Shown piece by piece: positions 1-6,228 of a stretch of 11,671 nt of DNA (the first letter of the stretch is position 1; each line of letters opens with the position of its first letter). The notes beneath the pieces were generated by a model that saw only the letters and a program-made list of their open reading frames with translations, did not search any database and was not told where the DNA came from. The stretch is from Candidatus Kuenenia stuttgartensis (lineage in GTDB: Bacteria; Bacteroidota; Bacteroidia; Flavobacteriales_D; Crocinitomicaceae), in NCBI GenBank assembly GCA_943326025.2, contig CALPRR020000067.1:1-11671 (forward strand). The letters run 5' to 3'. The position numbers and the translations under genes were made by a program.

Positions 1-1233
1 TCAACAGCAAATTCGGTTACCGTGAATCCTTTGCCAACTGCAACTGCCACTCCAACTGGTGCTACAACCTTCTGTCAAGGTAATTCAGTAACTATAAACG
101 CCAACACTGGTACTGGGTTATCTTATCAATGGCAGGACAATGGTGTATCTATATCTGGGGCTAATTCTTCCAGTTATTTAGCAAACTCATCAGGATCATA
201 TGCTGTGGTTGTGACAGACAATAATGGATGTTCTCAAAGTTCATCTTCTAATACAATAACTGTTAACCAATTACCTGATAATACAATTGCATTAACAGGC
301 TTACCTACATTTTGTGCAGGAGATTCGGTTATCCTAAATGCAACAATTGGCACAGGACTTACTTACCAATGGCAGAACAATGGAACAGATATCTCAGGAG
401 CTACGAGTCCAAGTTATGTTTCAACTTCTAATGGTTCATATAGTGTAATAATACTTGATAATAATGGTTGTTCTGCAACTTCATTATCCACATTAATAAC
501 TGTGAATCAACTTCCAATTGCAAGTTCAACTGCTGGGGGATCTTCAACTTTTTGCCAGGGAGCCTCTGTTAATCTTAGTGCAAATACAGGTGCAGGATTA
601 AGTTACCAATGGCAAAATAGTGGAATAAATATAACAGGAGCTACATCATCGAATTACAATGCCACTGCTTCAGGTAATTATTCTGTTGTTGTGACAAATT
701 CAATTAACTGCTCCGCAATTTCAAATAGTACTTCGGTGACTGTAAATCCATTGCCGAATGTTACCTTAAATGCATTTAATCAAGTATGTGATACGATTGG
801 ATTAGTTACTTTATCGGGTGGAAACCCGGTTGGAGGTAACTTTTCAGGAACTTCAGTAAATAGCAATTCCTTTAACACAAACATCGGTGTAGGAGTATAC
901 CCAATTACCTATACTTATACTGATGTAAATGGATGTTCTTTAAGTGCACAACAAAACCTTACAGTAGTAAATTGCAGTGAAGCATCATTGAGTGAAATTG
1001 GTGGAGGATCTTTTAGAATTTACCCGAATCCAACATATCATTCATTTGTTGTAGAATTCTCTAATGAAAAATTGGGCAAAGAATTTACACTATTTGATCT
1101 AAGTGGTAGAGTAGTAATGAAAGGAATCTTGAATAGTATCCCTCAAACCATCCAAGTAGAACAACTTCAAAGTGGAACATACTATTATAAATTAAATGGT
1201 ACAGAAATAAATATAAAACTCATTAAGCAATAA
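1..1233 (+). CDS. Secreted Ig-like repeat protein with T9SS C-terminal sorting domain (5' partial)
   Basis: The reading frame is already open at base 1 (S-T-A-N-S-V-T-V-N-P-L-P), so the gene starts before the window; the GTG at base 22 is only an internal Val codon. Visible are three tandem Ig/PKD-like repeats of 80 residues, each with an FC(Q/A)G segment, a YQWQ(D/N) strand, an SGA or TGA turn and a C-terminal TV(N)xLP linker. A fourth, different beta domain follows (about residues 245-318 counted from base 22, ending in DVNGCSLSAQQNLTVVNC). The last ~73 residues begin FRIYPNPT and contain FDLSGRVV and LQSGTYYYKL, the pattern of the type A sorting domain that directs proteins through the type IX secretion system of Bacteroidetes. 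The protein is therefore inferred to be exported across the outer membrane and anchored at the surface or released. Its specific role (adhesin, matrix or enzyme) lies in the missing N-terminal part. A strong terminator follows directly. Confidence 0.92.
   Translation, partial: STANSVTVNPLPTATATPTGATTFCQGNSVTINANTGTGLSYQWQDNGVSISGANSSSYLANSSGSYAVVVTDNNGCSQSSSSNTITVNQLPDNTIALTGLPTFCAGDSVILNATIGTGLTYQWQNNGTDISGATSPSYVSTSNGSYSVIILDNNGCSATSLSTLITVNQLPIASSTAGGSSTFCQGASVNLSANTGAGLSYQWQNSGINITGATSSNYNATASGNYSVVVTNSINCSAISNSTSVTVNPLPNVTLNAFNQVCDTIGLVTLSGGNPVGGNFSGTSVNSNSFNTNIGVGVYPITYTYTDVNGCSLSAQQNLTVVNCSEASLSEIGGGSFRIYPNPTYHSFVVEFSNEKLGKEFTLFDLSGRVVMKGILNSIPQTIQVEQLQSGTYYYKLNGTEINIKLIKQ
22..741 (+). 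repeat. Three tandem 240-bp (80-residue) Ig-like coding repeats
   Basis: Units span 22-261, 262-501 and 502-741. Aligned from the V/M-N-x-L-P linker, every unit is exactly 80 codons with no indels. Protein similarity is strong: conserved Cys pair, YQWQ, SGxYSVxV and a C-terminal NGC or NC. The DNA has diverged at many synonymous sites, so this is an old domain amplification kept by selection rather than a recent tandem duplication. The frame is open upstream, so more copies may precede base 1. Confidence 0.88.
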
Positions 1234-1254
1234 ATTATCGAAAGGTGCTATTCG

Positions 1255-1286
1255 AAAAGACTGTCTGATTCAGACAGTCTTTTTTT
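1255..1286 (+). terminator. Intrinsic terminator after the T9SS-substrate gene
   Basis: A 13-bp perfect stem, AAAAGACTGTCTG (1255-1267) and CAGACAGTCTTTT (1271-1283), has a 3-nt ATT loop and runs into a T tract ending at 1286. It sits 22 bp after the stop codon at 1231-1233, the expected place for rho-independent termination. The A-rich 5' arm against the T tract would also work for reverse-strand transcripts, but nothing downstream needs that. Confidence 0.88.
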
Positions 1287-1329
1287 ATCTTTAAATAAAT
1301 TTCAATATTGCCCAGGTGAAATTTGTGAA

Positions 1330-1488
1330 TTGAAAGACCGCACTCCTATTCAGGAAATTTCACAAAAAAAAGCGGTACTTATGCTTGGGTATTTGATTCT
1401 ATTGGTGATTGCAATTTTTACCCTAAAGTCCTACTGGGGAAACATACCTGATAATTTGTGGGTGAAATTGGGCTTGAAAAATAGGTGA
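1330..1488 (+). pseudogene. Possible remnant of a single-span membrane protein
   Basis: This frame reads KDRTPIQEISQKKAVLMLGY and continues with a strongly hydrophobic stretch LILLVIAIFTL, then ends after LWVKLGLKNR at a TGA (1486-1488). It has one credible membrane segment flanked by charged residues. There is no good start: the frame runs openly upstream to the terminator, a TTG lies at 1330, and the only ATG (1381) falls inside the membrane segment. I do not recognise the family. Lying between a terminator and a pseudogene, it is best read as the 3' end of a lost gene, though a tiny real membrane peptide or a chance frame is possible. Bases 1489-1627 hold nothing I can identify apart from a weak promoter match. 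Confidence 0.3.
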
Positions 1489-1598
1489 ACAATTCGTTTT
1501 CTACGACAAATTGAGCAGATGCTCTAGCTCTACTTCCGATAATTAAGGTGTAAAGTGTAAAAGTGCGTATTCAAGTGATTACAAACCAAAAAATTCTT

Positions 1599-1606
1599 TA
1601 ATTTTG
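1599..1606 (+). promoter_or_regulatory. Possible Bacteroidetes -7 element (TAATTTTG)
   Basis: TAATTTTG fits the flavobacterial TAnnTTTG consensus and lies 21 bp before the ATG of the secreted-protein pseudogene at 1628. No clear TTG -33 element is found at the expected 17-23 bp spacing; the best is GTG at 1575-1577. It is probably the fossil promoter of the broken gene. Confidence 0.35.
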
Positions 1607-1627
1607 ACTGATCTCACACTTCTAAAG

Positions 1628-2117
1628 ATGAAAAAATACATTCTATTTCTATTCATTAGCTTGAACTTTTCATTGGGATTTACACAAACGATTCCCCCAC
1701 CCTATATCAACTACCAGGCAATTTTGTATGATGAAATGGTGCAAATCTAAACGCACCTTATGCTTTACAATAGTTTCCAGCATATGTGAATCTGAATGCG
1801 AACTCGGGAATTTACTTTATCGTGAAGAACATTATTCCTCTACAGACGTAAACGGTCAAGTGACCATTAAGATTGGTGATGGATTGTATCTCAATGACCC
1901 AATCACTAACTTTAATCAAATCAATTGGGCAACCGGAAAATAATATCTTGTTGCCGAATTTGACATCAACGGAACTATAAGTGCTTCTGCACCCGAACAG
2001 TTGGTGACGGTTCCTTACGCTTTTTATACAGGTAATTCCGGAACATGTATTTCAAGTATAGCAGATAACGGAAATGGTACTTTAACCTTTACTTTTAGCA
2101 ATGGACTAAGATATTAA
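1628..2117 (+). pseudogene. Decayed secreted-protein gene with four disabling lesions
   Basis: The ATG at 1628 opens a clear signal peptide (MKKYILFLFISLNFSLGFTQ), then TIPPPYINYQAILYD. A one-base loss near 1733-1734 shifts the frame; the correct continuation is NGANLNAPYALQ, then an in-frame TAG at 1771-1773, then FPAYVNLN. A second one-base loss near 1798-1799 leads into ELGNLLYREEHYSSTDVNGQ, VTIKIGDGLYLND and FNQINWATGK. A TAA at 1941-1943 sits where GK-Tyr-YL would be expected (one substitution from TAT or TAC). The same frame then goes on through YLVAEFDINGTISASAPEQL, VTVPYAFYTGN and GNGTLTFTFSNGLRY to a TAA at 2115-2117. This matches the N-terminal module of exported flavobacterial proteins in which a short DxNG-type beta domain precedes collagen-like or other repeats. 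The downstream part is missing. The frames and lesions are read directly; the family label is from memory. Confidence 0.8.
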
Positions 2118-2640
2118 ACCAATTTTCATTGACTCTGAAATAGTGGCTCCAGCTCATAGAAGAAGACTTTAATGGACAAACATTTCATATACACCAATAC
2201 AAAGAGTTAATATCAAGTTTCAAGATATAGTAAAGAATGTTTGGGTTGATAGAGAAAAAGCAAATGTTGTATTATCTGTTCAATTAACATTAACAAATGG
2301 TCTTGAAAGATACTTTAAAATGAATGTAGGGAATGTTATCTATATGGATGATAGTTTTGGCAAGCAAGGTAGTATTCATCAATTAATGCAGTATCCTAAT
2401 ATATAAAAGAGTAGTGGATATGATTGGAAAAATGTTAGATGCAATAACAATGAATATGCGTTCTATAATGAATGTTATCGAGTTCCTTCTGTACTTGAAT
2501 GTGAACGATTAATGACAATAAAAGAAGGTTGGGTTTCAAATGAATCTTGGGTATCAAAAACCGCAAAATATAAAGCAATTGGATTATCTATGACAGTTGA
2601 TGTGATTGCTCATTTATTAAGTCCTTTGAAAGGTGATTAA
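2110..2640 (+). pseudogene. Unknown coding remnant interrupted by two in-frame stops
   Basis: One frame carries a continuous protein-like sequence from 2110 to the TAA at 2638-2640, broken by TAA at 2170-2172 and at 2404-2406. The segments are DIKPIFIDSEIVAPAHRRRL, then WTNISYTPIQRVNIKFQDIV onward through VWVDREKANVVLSVQLTLTN to LMQYPNI, then KSSGYDWKNVRCNNNEYAFY through VPSVLECERLMTIKEGWV to a hydrophobic C-terminus VDVIAHLLSPLKGD. Amino-acid composition stays protein-like across both stops and no frame change is needed, which suggests two nonsense mutations rather than chance frames. There is no start codon that gives the whole product and I do not recognise the family. It overlaps the tail of the preceding pseudogene in another frame, as if a deletion had joined two genes. 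Confidence 0.55.
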
Positions 2641-2737
2641 TGTTATAATCAAAATACAATATTTTTAAAATTAAATAATTGGTACTTGATTGTCTTTTGA
2701 TTTGCTTTAAATTTAAATTTTTGTTACGTTTAAAACA

Positions 2738-2759
2738 AAATCACTAGTGTCCAATAAAA
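2738..2759 (+). repeat. Left terminal inverted repeat of the IS4-like element
   Basis: It starts AAATCACTAGTGTCC and continues AATAAAA. It pairs with 4123-4144 with a single mismatch (A against G at position 16). The tip contains the self-complementary octamer CACTAGTG. The outermost AAAT may include flanking bases. Confidence 0.88.
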
Positions 2760-2767
2760 CATTTTGA

Positions 2768-2800
2768 AAAGCGGGATTTCCTTGATGGATTTCCCGCTTT
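2768..2800 (+). promoter_or_regulatory. Hairpin inside the left end of the IS, before the transposase start
   Basis: AAAGCGGGA (2768-2776) pairs perfectly with TCCCGCTTT (2792-2800), and the inner bases TCC / GGA can extend the stem past a small internal mismatch. It lacks a T tract, so it is not a standard terminator. Several insertion sequences carry a hairpin in this position that stops transcripts entering from outside from driving transposase translation; that role is inferred here from position alone. Confidence 0.6.
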
Positions 2801-2833
2801 AATGTAATTTGGTTTTTGGGAAACAAAAATTAC

Positions 2834-4040
2834 ATGAGCAAAAGTAACTACTTTTTTGGACAGTCCGTTTTCGGACAGCTGATTTCTTTAATTGATTTAA
2901 ATAAAATCAAAGCACTAGAAAAAAAACACCTATCAGATTATTATACCAAGAAGTTTGACACTTCAGATCATTTGATAAGTATGTTGTTTTCAACCTTTGC
3001 ACATTGTAGTTCTTTGCGTGAAGCTCATCATCAATGCTAGGATTGAAAGGGAAGATGAATCATTTTCAGTTGAAACACATCCCTTATAAAAGCACCTTAA
3101 GTGATGCAAATAAGAGAAGAAGCATTTAGTTTTCCAAGATATTTATTATTCGTTATTAAAAGTATATCATCCAATTATCTCGGACAGCCGAAAGTGTTAT
3201 GCCTGGGAAAACAGATTAGAAATCATCGATTCAACTACAATAACCTTGTTTAAAGACATTTTAACTTGCGTTGGAAGAAAGTCTAATACAGGAAAGAGAA
3301 AGGGAGGTATTAAAGTTCACACACAAATCAACCTTCAAGAAAAAGTTCCTAAACTTATTTGGTTCTCTGCTGCTACAACTCATGATAAACAATTTTTGAA
3401 GCATATCCAATTAAAGAAAGGTAAAATCGCTGTATTTGACAAAGGTTATAATGATTATAAAACCTTTGATGAGTTTACTGAAAACAACATATTCTTTGTA
3501 ACACACTTAAAATCAAATGCAGTATACGAATCCGTGAAAGAAAACGACATTCCAAATTACATTGACGATGGCGTTCTTAAAGATGAAATCATTCGTGTTG
3601 ATGTAAAAGAAAATGGTTCTTATCTTAAGACTATTGAACTTCTAAAAATCGCATATTTGGATGATGAAAACAAGCGTTGTTTTGAATTTATCACAAATCT
3701 TAAAGGAATGAATGCTGGACATATAGCATTAATATACAAGAAACGTTGGCAGATAGAATAGCTTTTTGACCAGCTTAAACAAAACTTCCCTCTTAAATTT
3801 TTCCTCGGAGACAATGAAAATGCAATCAAAATTCAAATTTGGTGTACATTGATTGTAAATCTACTTCTAACTGTCATTCATAAGAAAATCAAGCGTAGAT
3901 GGGCGTTTTCGAACTTAGCTAGTTTCTGTAGGTTACACTTATTCAATTATATACATTTGATGAAATTTTTAGAAAATCCTGATAAAGACTGGCTCAAAGA
4001 ATACAACCCACAACTCCAATTGAAATTTAGTAGCTCATAA
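2834..4040 (+). pseudogene. IS4-family DDE transposase, inactivated by two frameshifts and one stop
   Basis: The frame starts at ATG 2834 (MSKSNYFFGQSVFGQLISLI) and would give about 400 residues. The N-terminal part resembles the DUF4372-type domain found on many IS4 transposases. A frameshift near 3019-3033 breaks SSLRE from MLGLKGKMNHFQLKHIPYKS, and a second near 3118-3127 lies before VFQDIYYSLLKVYHPIISDS. The catalytic core is readable: first Asp in IIDSTTIT (codon 3228-3230), second Asp in FDKGY (3438-3440), and Glu in YKKRWQIE (3756-3758). A TAG at 3759-3761 replaces the residue right after this Glu; the frame then continues LFDQLKQNFPLKFFLG to TAA at 4038-4040. Counting the TAG codon, the Y-(2)-R-(3)-E-(6)-K signature of the IS4 family is intact, so the stop is a late point mutation. 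No functional protein is expected. Confidence 0.9.
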
Positions 4041-4122
4041 ATGAGGGGGGCTTACTTTTGAAATCGAAAATTCGATACAAGCAAAATCAATACTTTCAGA
4101 AAGCTAATAGATTTATTTGTAT

Positions 4123-4144
4123 TTTTATCGGACACTAGTGATTT
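4123..4144 (-). repeat. Right terminal inverted repeat of the IS4-like element
   Basis: It is the reverse complement of the left end at 21 of 22 positions (TTTTATCGGACACTAGTG then ATTT on the plus strand). It marks the edge of the element 87 bp before the next start codon. The IS end may therefore lie within the original upstream region of the following operon. Confidence 0.88.
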
Positions 4145-4198
4145 GTACTTTAACAAAACAATAAATATTAAATTAACATAGACATTTTAGAAATTTTA

Positions 4199-4214
4199 TG
4201 ACTTTATTTAGTCA
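4199..4214 (+). promoter_or_regulatory. Small inverted repeat in the leader of the hydratase operon
   Basis: TGACT-N6-AGTCA lies 17 bp before the ATG at 4232. The dyad symmetry and spacing would suit a dimeric regulator, or a small RNA stem in the 5' leader. No TAnnTTTG element exists between the IS end and the start codon, so the operon promoter is unidentified. A 5-bp dyad in AT-rich DNA can arise by chance. Confidence 0.3.
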
Positions 4215-4231
4215 CTTTAAAAATTGACATT

Positions 4232-4636
4232 ATGATAGAGATAACACAAAAATACATTCACCCATTTACATTCACACAAAAAAATGTGGAGGATTTCGCT
4301 ATTGTGACTGGTGATAATAACCCAGTTCATCTTGATGAAGAATACGCATCAAAAACAATTTTTAAAAAAAGAATTGTTCATGGAATGTTAGGTGCTTCAT
4401 TACTTTCAAAAGTTTTCGGAACCATTTTTCCAGGTGAAGGAACTATATACTTGAATCAAACATTGAATTTTTTGAGACCAATGTATGTAGATGAAAAATA
4501 TGAAGCAATTTTTGAAGTAAAAGACATAATTAAAGAAAAAAATAGAGCCATAATTTCTACGATTATAATAAATAGTGAAGGTGTTGCTGTTCTGAGTGGT
4601 GAAGCAATTATACTTAACCCATTAGAAATAAAATAA
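4232..4636 (+). CDS. MaoC-like (R)-specific enoyl-CoA hydratase (PhaJ type)
   Basis: This 134-residue single hotdog-fold protein carries the hydratase-2 motif FAIVTGDNNPVHLDEEYA, with catalytic Asp28 and His33, followed by FKKRIVHGML, which is also conserved in the family. The length equals that of stand-alone PhaJ proteins. The family hydrates trans-2-enoyl-CoA to (R)-3-hydroxyacyl-CoA, linking beta-oxidation to polyhydroxyalkanoate precursors; some relatives serve other acyl-CoA pathways. It is cytoplasmic, with no signal or membrane segment. It is the first gene of a tight operon, with its stop 3 bp before the next ATG. The only ATG in a sensible place is at 4232; upstream is A/T-rich without a Shine-Dalgarno match, as is usual in Bacteroidetes. 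Chain-length preference cannot be judged by eye. The hydratase fold and active site are firm; the PhaJ role is inferred from the neighbours. Confidence 0.88.
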   Translation: MIEITQKYIHPFTFTQKNVEDFAIVTGDNNPVHLDEEYASKTIFKKRIVHGMLGASLLSKVFGTIFPGEGTIYLNQTLNFLRPMYVDEKYEAIFEVKDIIKEKNRAIISTIIINSEGVAVLSGEAIILNPLEIK

Positions 4637-4639
4637 ATT

Positions 4640-5446
4640 ATGTTCAGTAATACAGTAGATAAAAAACAAATATATTTTGAAGTAATTGGTAATTATTCCT
4701 CTTCAAAAACAATCATTTTCTTAAACGGCCTATCTCAAACTACTGTTTCTTGGGGATTAGTAACACCTTTTTTTATAAATGATTATAAAATCATTCTATG
4801 TGATTTTATTTTTCAAGGTCAGTCAGATAAAGACAGTCCTGTAAGAGATTTTGATACACATGCTAAAGATGTTCTTTCGATTATTGATTTATTAGGAATT
4901 GAAAAAGCAACAATAATAGGCTTATCGTATGGTAGTTTAGTTGCGCAACATTTTTCGACTTTGTTCCCTGATAGAATTAATAAAATGGTGCTATTGTCAA
5001 CTTTTGCTCATAAAACTCCTTATTATGAAGCAATTGAGCTTTCATGGAAAAATGCGTTAAAAATTGGGGGGTACTCATTAATGCTTGATGTAATGCTTCC
5101 ATATGTATTAAGTGATGTGTATTTTAGCAATCCTTCAATTCCTATTGATTTTTTTAAATCTTCGAAAAAAGACGTTGTTGACGCTAATTCACTAACCAAA
5201 TTAATGCAAGCAACAGCTGAACGAAAAGACTTCAGGGAATCACTAAAAAAAGTTCTTTGCCCAACATTGGTGATACACGGGAGATTAGATGGATTATTTC
5301 CAGTCAACCTTGGTCAAGAGGTTGCAAATCAAATAAAAAACAGTAAGTTTACAATTATTGAAAATGCTGGCCATACACTCAATATAGAAAAAGTAAATAA
5401 AGTATCAACTACCATTTTAGATTTTTTAGACGAATCAATAGAATAA
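4640..5446 (+). CDS. Alpha/beta-hydrolase, possible (hydroxy)acyl ester or lactone hydrolase
   Basis: This 268-residue protein has a classic alpha/beta-hydrolase fold. The nucleophile elbow is IIGLSYGS with Ser96, the acid is Asp217 in IHGRLDGLFP, and the base is His245 in NAGHTLNIE, so a full catalytic triad is visible. The oxyanion strand reads FLNGLSQ rather than the usual HG. No signal peptide is seen, so it should act in the cytoplasm. A variable cap region spans about residues 122-190. Families with this plan include enol-lactonases, esterases and intracellular hydroxyalkanoate depolymerases or oligomer hydrolases, and sequence alone does not pick one. Its place between a hydratase and 3-hydroxybutyrate dehydrogenase favours release of 3-hydroxy acids from esters or oligomers. 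It lies 3 bp after the hydratase and 8 bp before the dehydrogenase. Confidence 0.85.
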   Translation: MFSNTVDKKQIYFEVIGNYSSSKTIIFLNGLSQTTVSWGLVTPFFINDYKIILCDFIFQGQSDKDSPVRDFDTHAKDVLSIIDLLGIEKATIIGLSYGSLVAQHFSTLFPDRINKMVLLSTFAHKTPYYEAIELSWKNALKIGGYSLMLDVMLPYVLSDVYFSNPSIPIDFFKSSKKDVVDANSLTKLMQATAERKDFRESLKKVLCPTLVIHGRLDGLFPVNLGQEVANQIKNSKFTIIENAGHTLNIEKVNKVSTTILDFLDESIE

Positions 5447-5454
5447 TACTTAAT

Positions 5455-6222
5455 ATGAAAACAGTTTTAATTACAGGTAGTACAAGTGGTATCGGACTTG
5501 GAATTGCGATTGAATTTGCAAAATCTGGGTATTCAATTGCATTTAATGGATTAGAAGAGAATGCCGCTGAAATTGCTTTTAATGTAGGTGAAGAATTTGG
5601 CGTTAAAACAAAATTTTATGGCGCTAACATAGCTGATGCTATTCAAATTGAAGAAATGATAAAATCTATCATAATAGATTTTGGCAGTTTGGATGTATTA
5701 GTAAATAACGCTGGTATTCAATATGTTTCTCCTGTAGAATCATTTCCTATTGAAAGATGGAATTCAATAATCCAACTTAATCTTAATGCTGTTTTTTACA
5801 CTTCTAAATTTGTATGGGATAACATGAAGAAAAATAAATTTGGAAGAATAATCAACATCGCATCAGCTCATGGTTTAGTTGCTTCTGAATTTAAAGCTGC
5901 TTATGTTTCTGCTAAACATGGTGTTGTAGGTTTAACAAAAGTTTTAGCTTTAGAAGGAGCTCCTTTCGGTATAACAGCAAATTCTATTTGTCCAGGCTAT
6001 GTGAAAACTCCTTTAGTTGAGAAGCAAATTTCCGAACAAGCTATAGCACATGGAATTTCAGAAGATGAAGTCATCTCTAAAATTATGTTACAAAAACATG
6101 CAGTGAAGGAATTTGTCACTGTTGAATCACTTGGGAAATTAGCAGTTTTCTTAGCTTCCGAAAACGCAAATTTAATTACAGGGACAGCAATGCCTGTTGA
6201 TGGTGGTTGGACTGCCCAATAG
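5455..6222 (+). CDS. bdhA: D-3-hydroxybutyrate dehydrogenase (SDR family)
   Basis: This 255-residue classical short-chain dehydrogenase would oxidise (R)-3-hydroxybutyrate to acetoacetate with NAD+ (EC 1.1.1.30). Visible are the cofactor motif TGSTSGIG (residues 7-14), NNAG (84-87), and the catalytic Ser137, Tyr150 and Lys154 (YVSAK). Residues that bind the substrate carboxylate in the Pseudomonas enzymes (Gln94, His144, Lys152, Gln196 and Trp257 there, from memory) all have counterparts at a constant offset of five: Gln89, His139, Lys147, Gln191 and Trp252. This raises the call well above a generic SDR. Asn31 and Gly32 follow the second strand, where NAD enzymes lack the NADP-binding Arg. 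It is cytoplasmic. It sits 8 bp after the hydrolase and 6 bp before a patatin gene, an arrangement also known as bdhA-patD in Legionella pneumophila. Confidence 0.92.
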   Translation: MKTVLITGSTSGIGLGIAIEFAKSGYSIAFNGLEENAAEIAFNVGEEFGVKTKFYGANIADAIQIEEMIKSIIIDFGSLDVLVNNAGIQYVSPVESFPIERWNSIIQLNLNAVFYTSKFVWDNMKKNKFGRIINIASAHGLVASEFKAAYVSAKHGVVGLTKVLALEGAPFGITANSICPGYVKTPLVEKQISEQAIAHGISEDEVISKIMLQKHAVKEFVTVESLGKLAVFLASENANLITGTAMPVDGGWTAQ

Positions 6223-6228
6223 TAATAT

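Larger units (their letters stand above)
2738..4144 (+). mobile_element. Degenerate IS4-family insertion sequence (about 1.4 kb)
   Basis: The element is bounded by 22-bp inverted repeats that match at 21 of 22 positions and encloses one broken IS4-type transposase. Its length of 1407 bp and single-gene layout fit the IS4 family. The flanks (…TTAAAACA on the left, GTACTTTAAC… on the right) show no direct target duplication in any register I tried, so the insertion is old, its edges have mutated, or one flank has been rearranged. It lies between decayed genes and the start of the hydroxybutyrate-type operon, and cannot make an active transposase. Confidence 0.87.

Noticed and set aside
1..741. 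Direct repeats considered as a CRISPR or recombination array
   Set aside because: The units are in-frame protein repeats of 240 bp with diverged DNA and no spacers.
1728..1943. Possible independent 71-residue gene
   Set aside because: Its first part is out of frame with the parent; from about 1800 it is the middle section of the decayed secreted-protein gene, and the same frame resumes after the TAA.
2702..2725. AT-rich palindrome AAATTTAAATTT before the IS
   Set aside because: It is low-complexity sequence common at this base composition; it has no link to the IS ends or a gene.
1771..3761. Stop-codon recoding as an explanation for the many in-frame TAA and TAG codons
   Set aside because: Intact genes in the window end normally at TAA, TAG and TGA, and the broken genes also carry frameshifts, so decay explains them better.
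3620..3829. Minus-strand open frame opposite the transposase
   Set aside because: It lies entirely opposite the readable transposase core, has no family features, and spans the transposase stop codon by chance.
3952..3959. TACATTTG, a perfect TAnnTTTG promoter match
   Set aside because: It lies inside the transposase coding frame, 272 bp before the next intact gene, with no supporting -33 element considered convincing.
4061..4076. ATCGA-N4-TCGAT dyad near the right end of the IS
   Set aside because: The stem is only 5 bp and has no T tract, so it is too weak to call a terminator or operator.
5023..5307. Minus-strand open frame opposite the alpha/beta hydrolase
   Set aside because: It is a shadow of a gene with full catalytic motifs and operon spacing; its translation shows no domain or leader.
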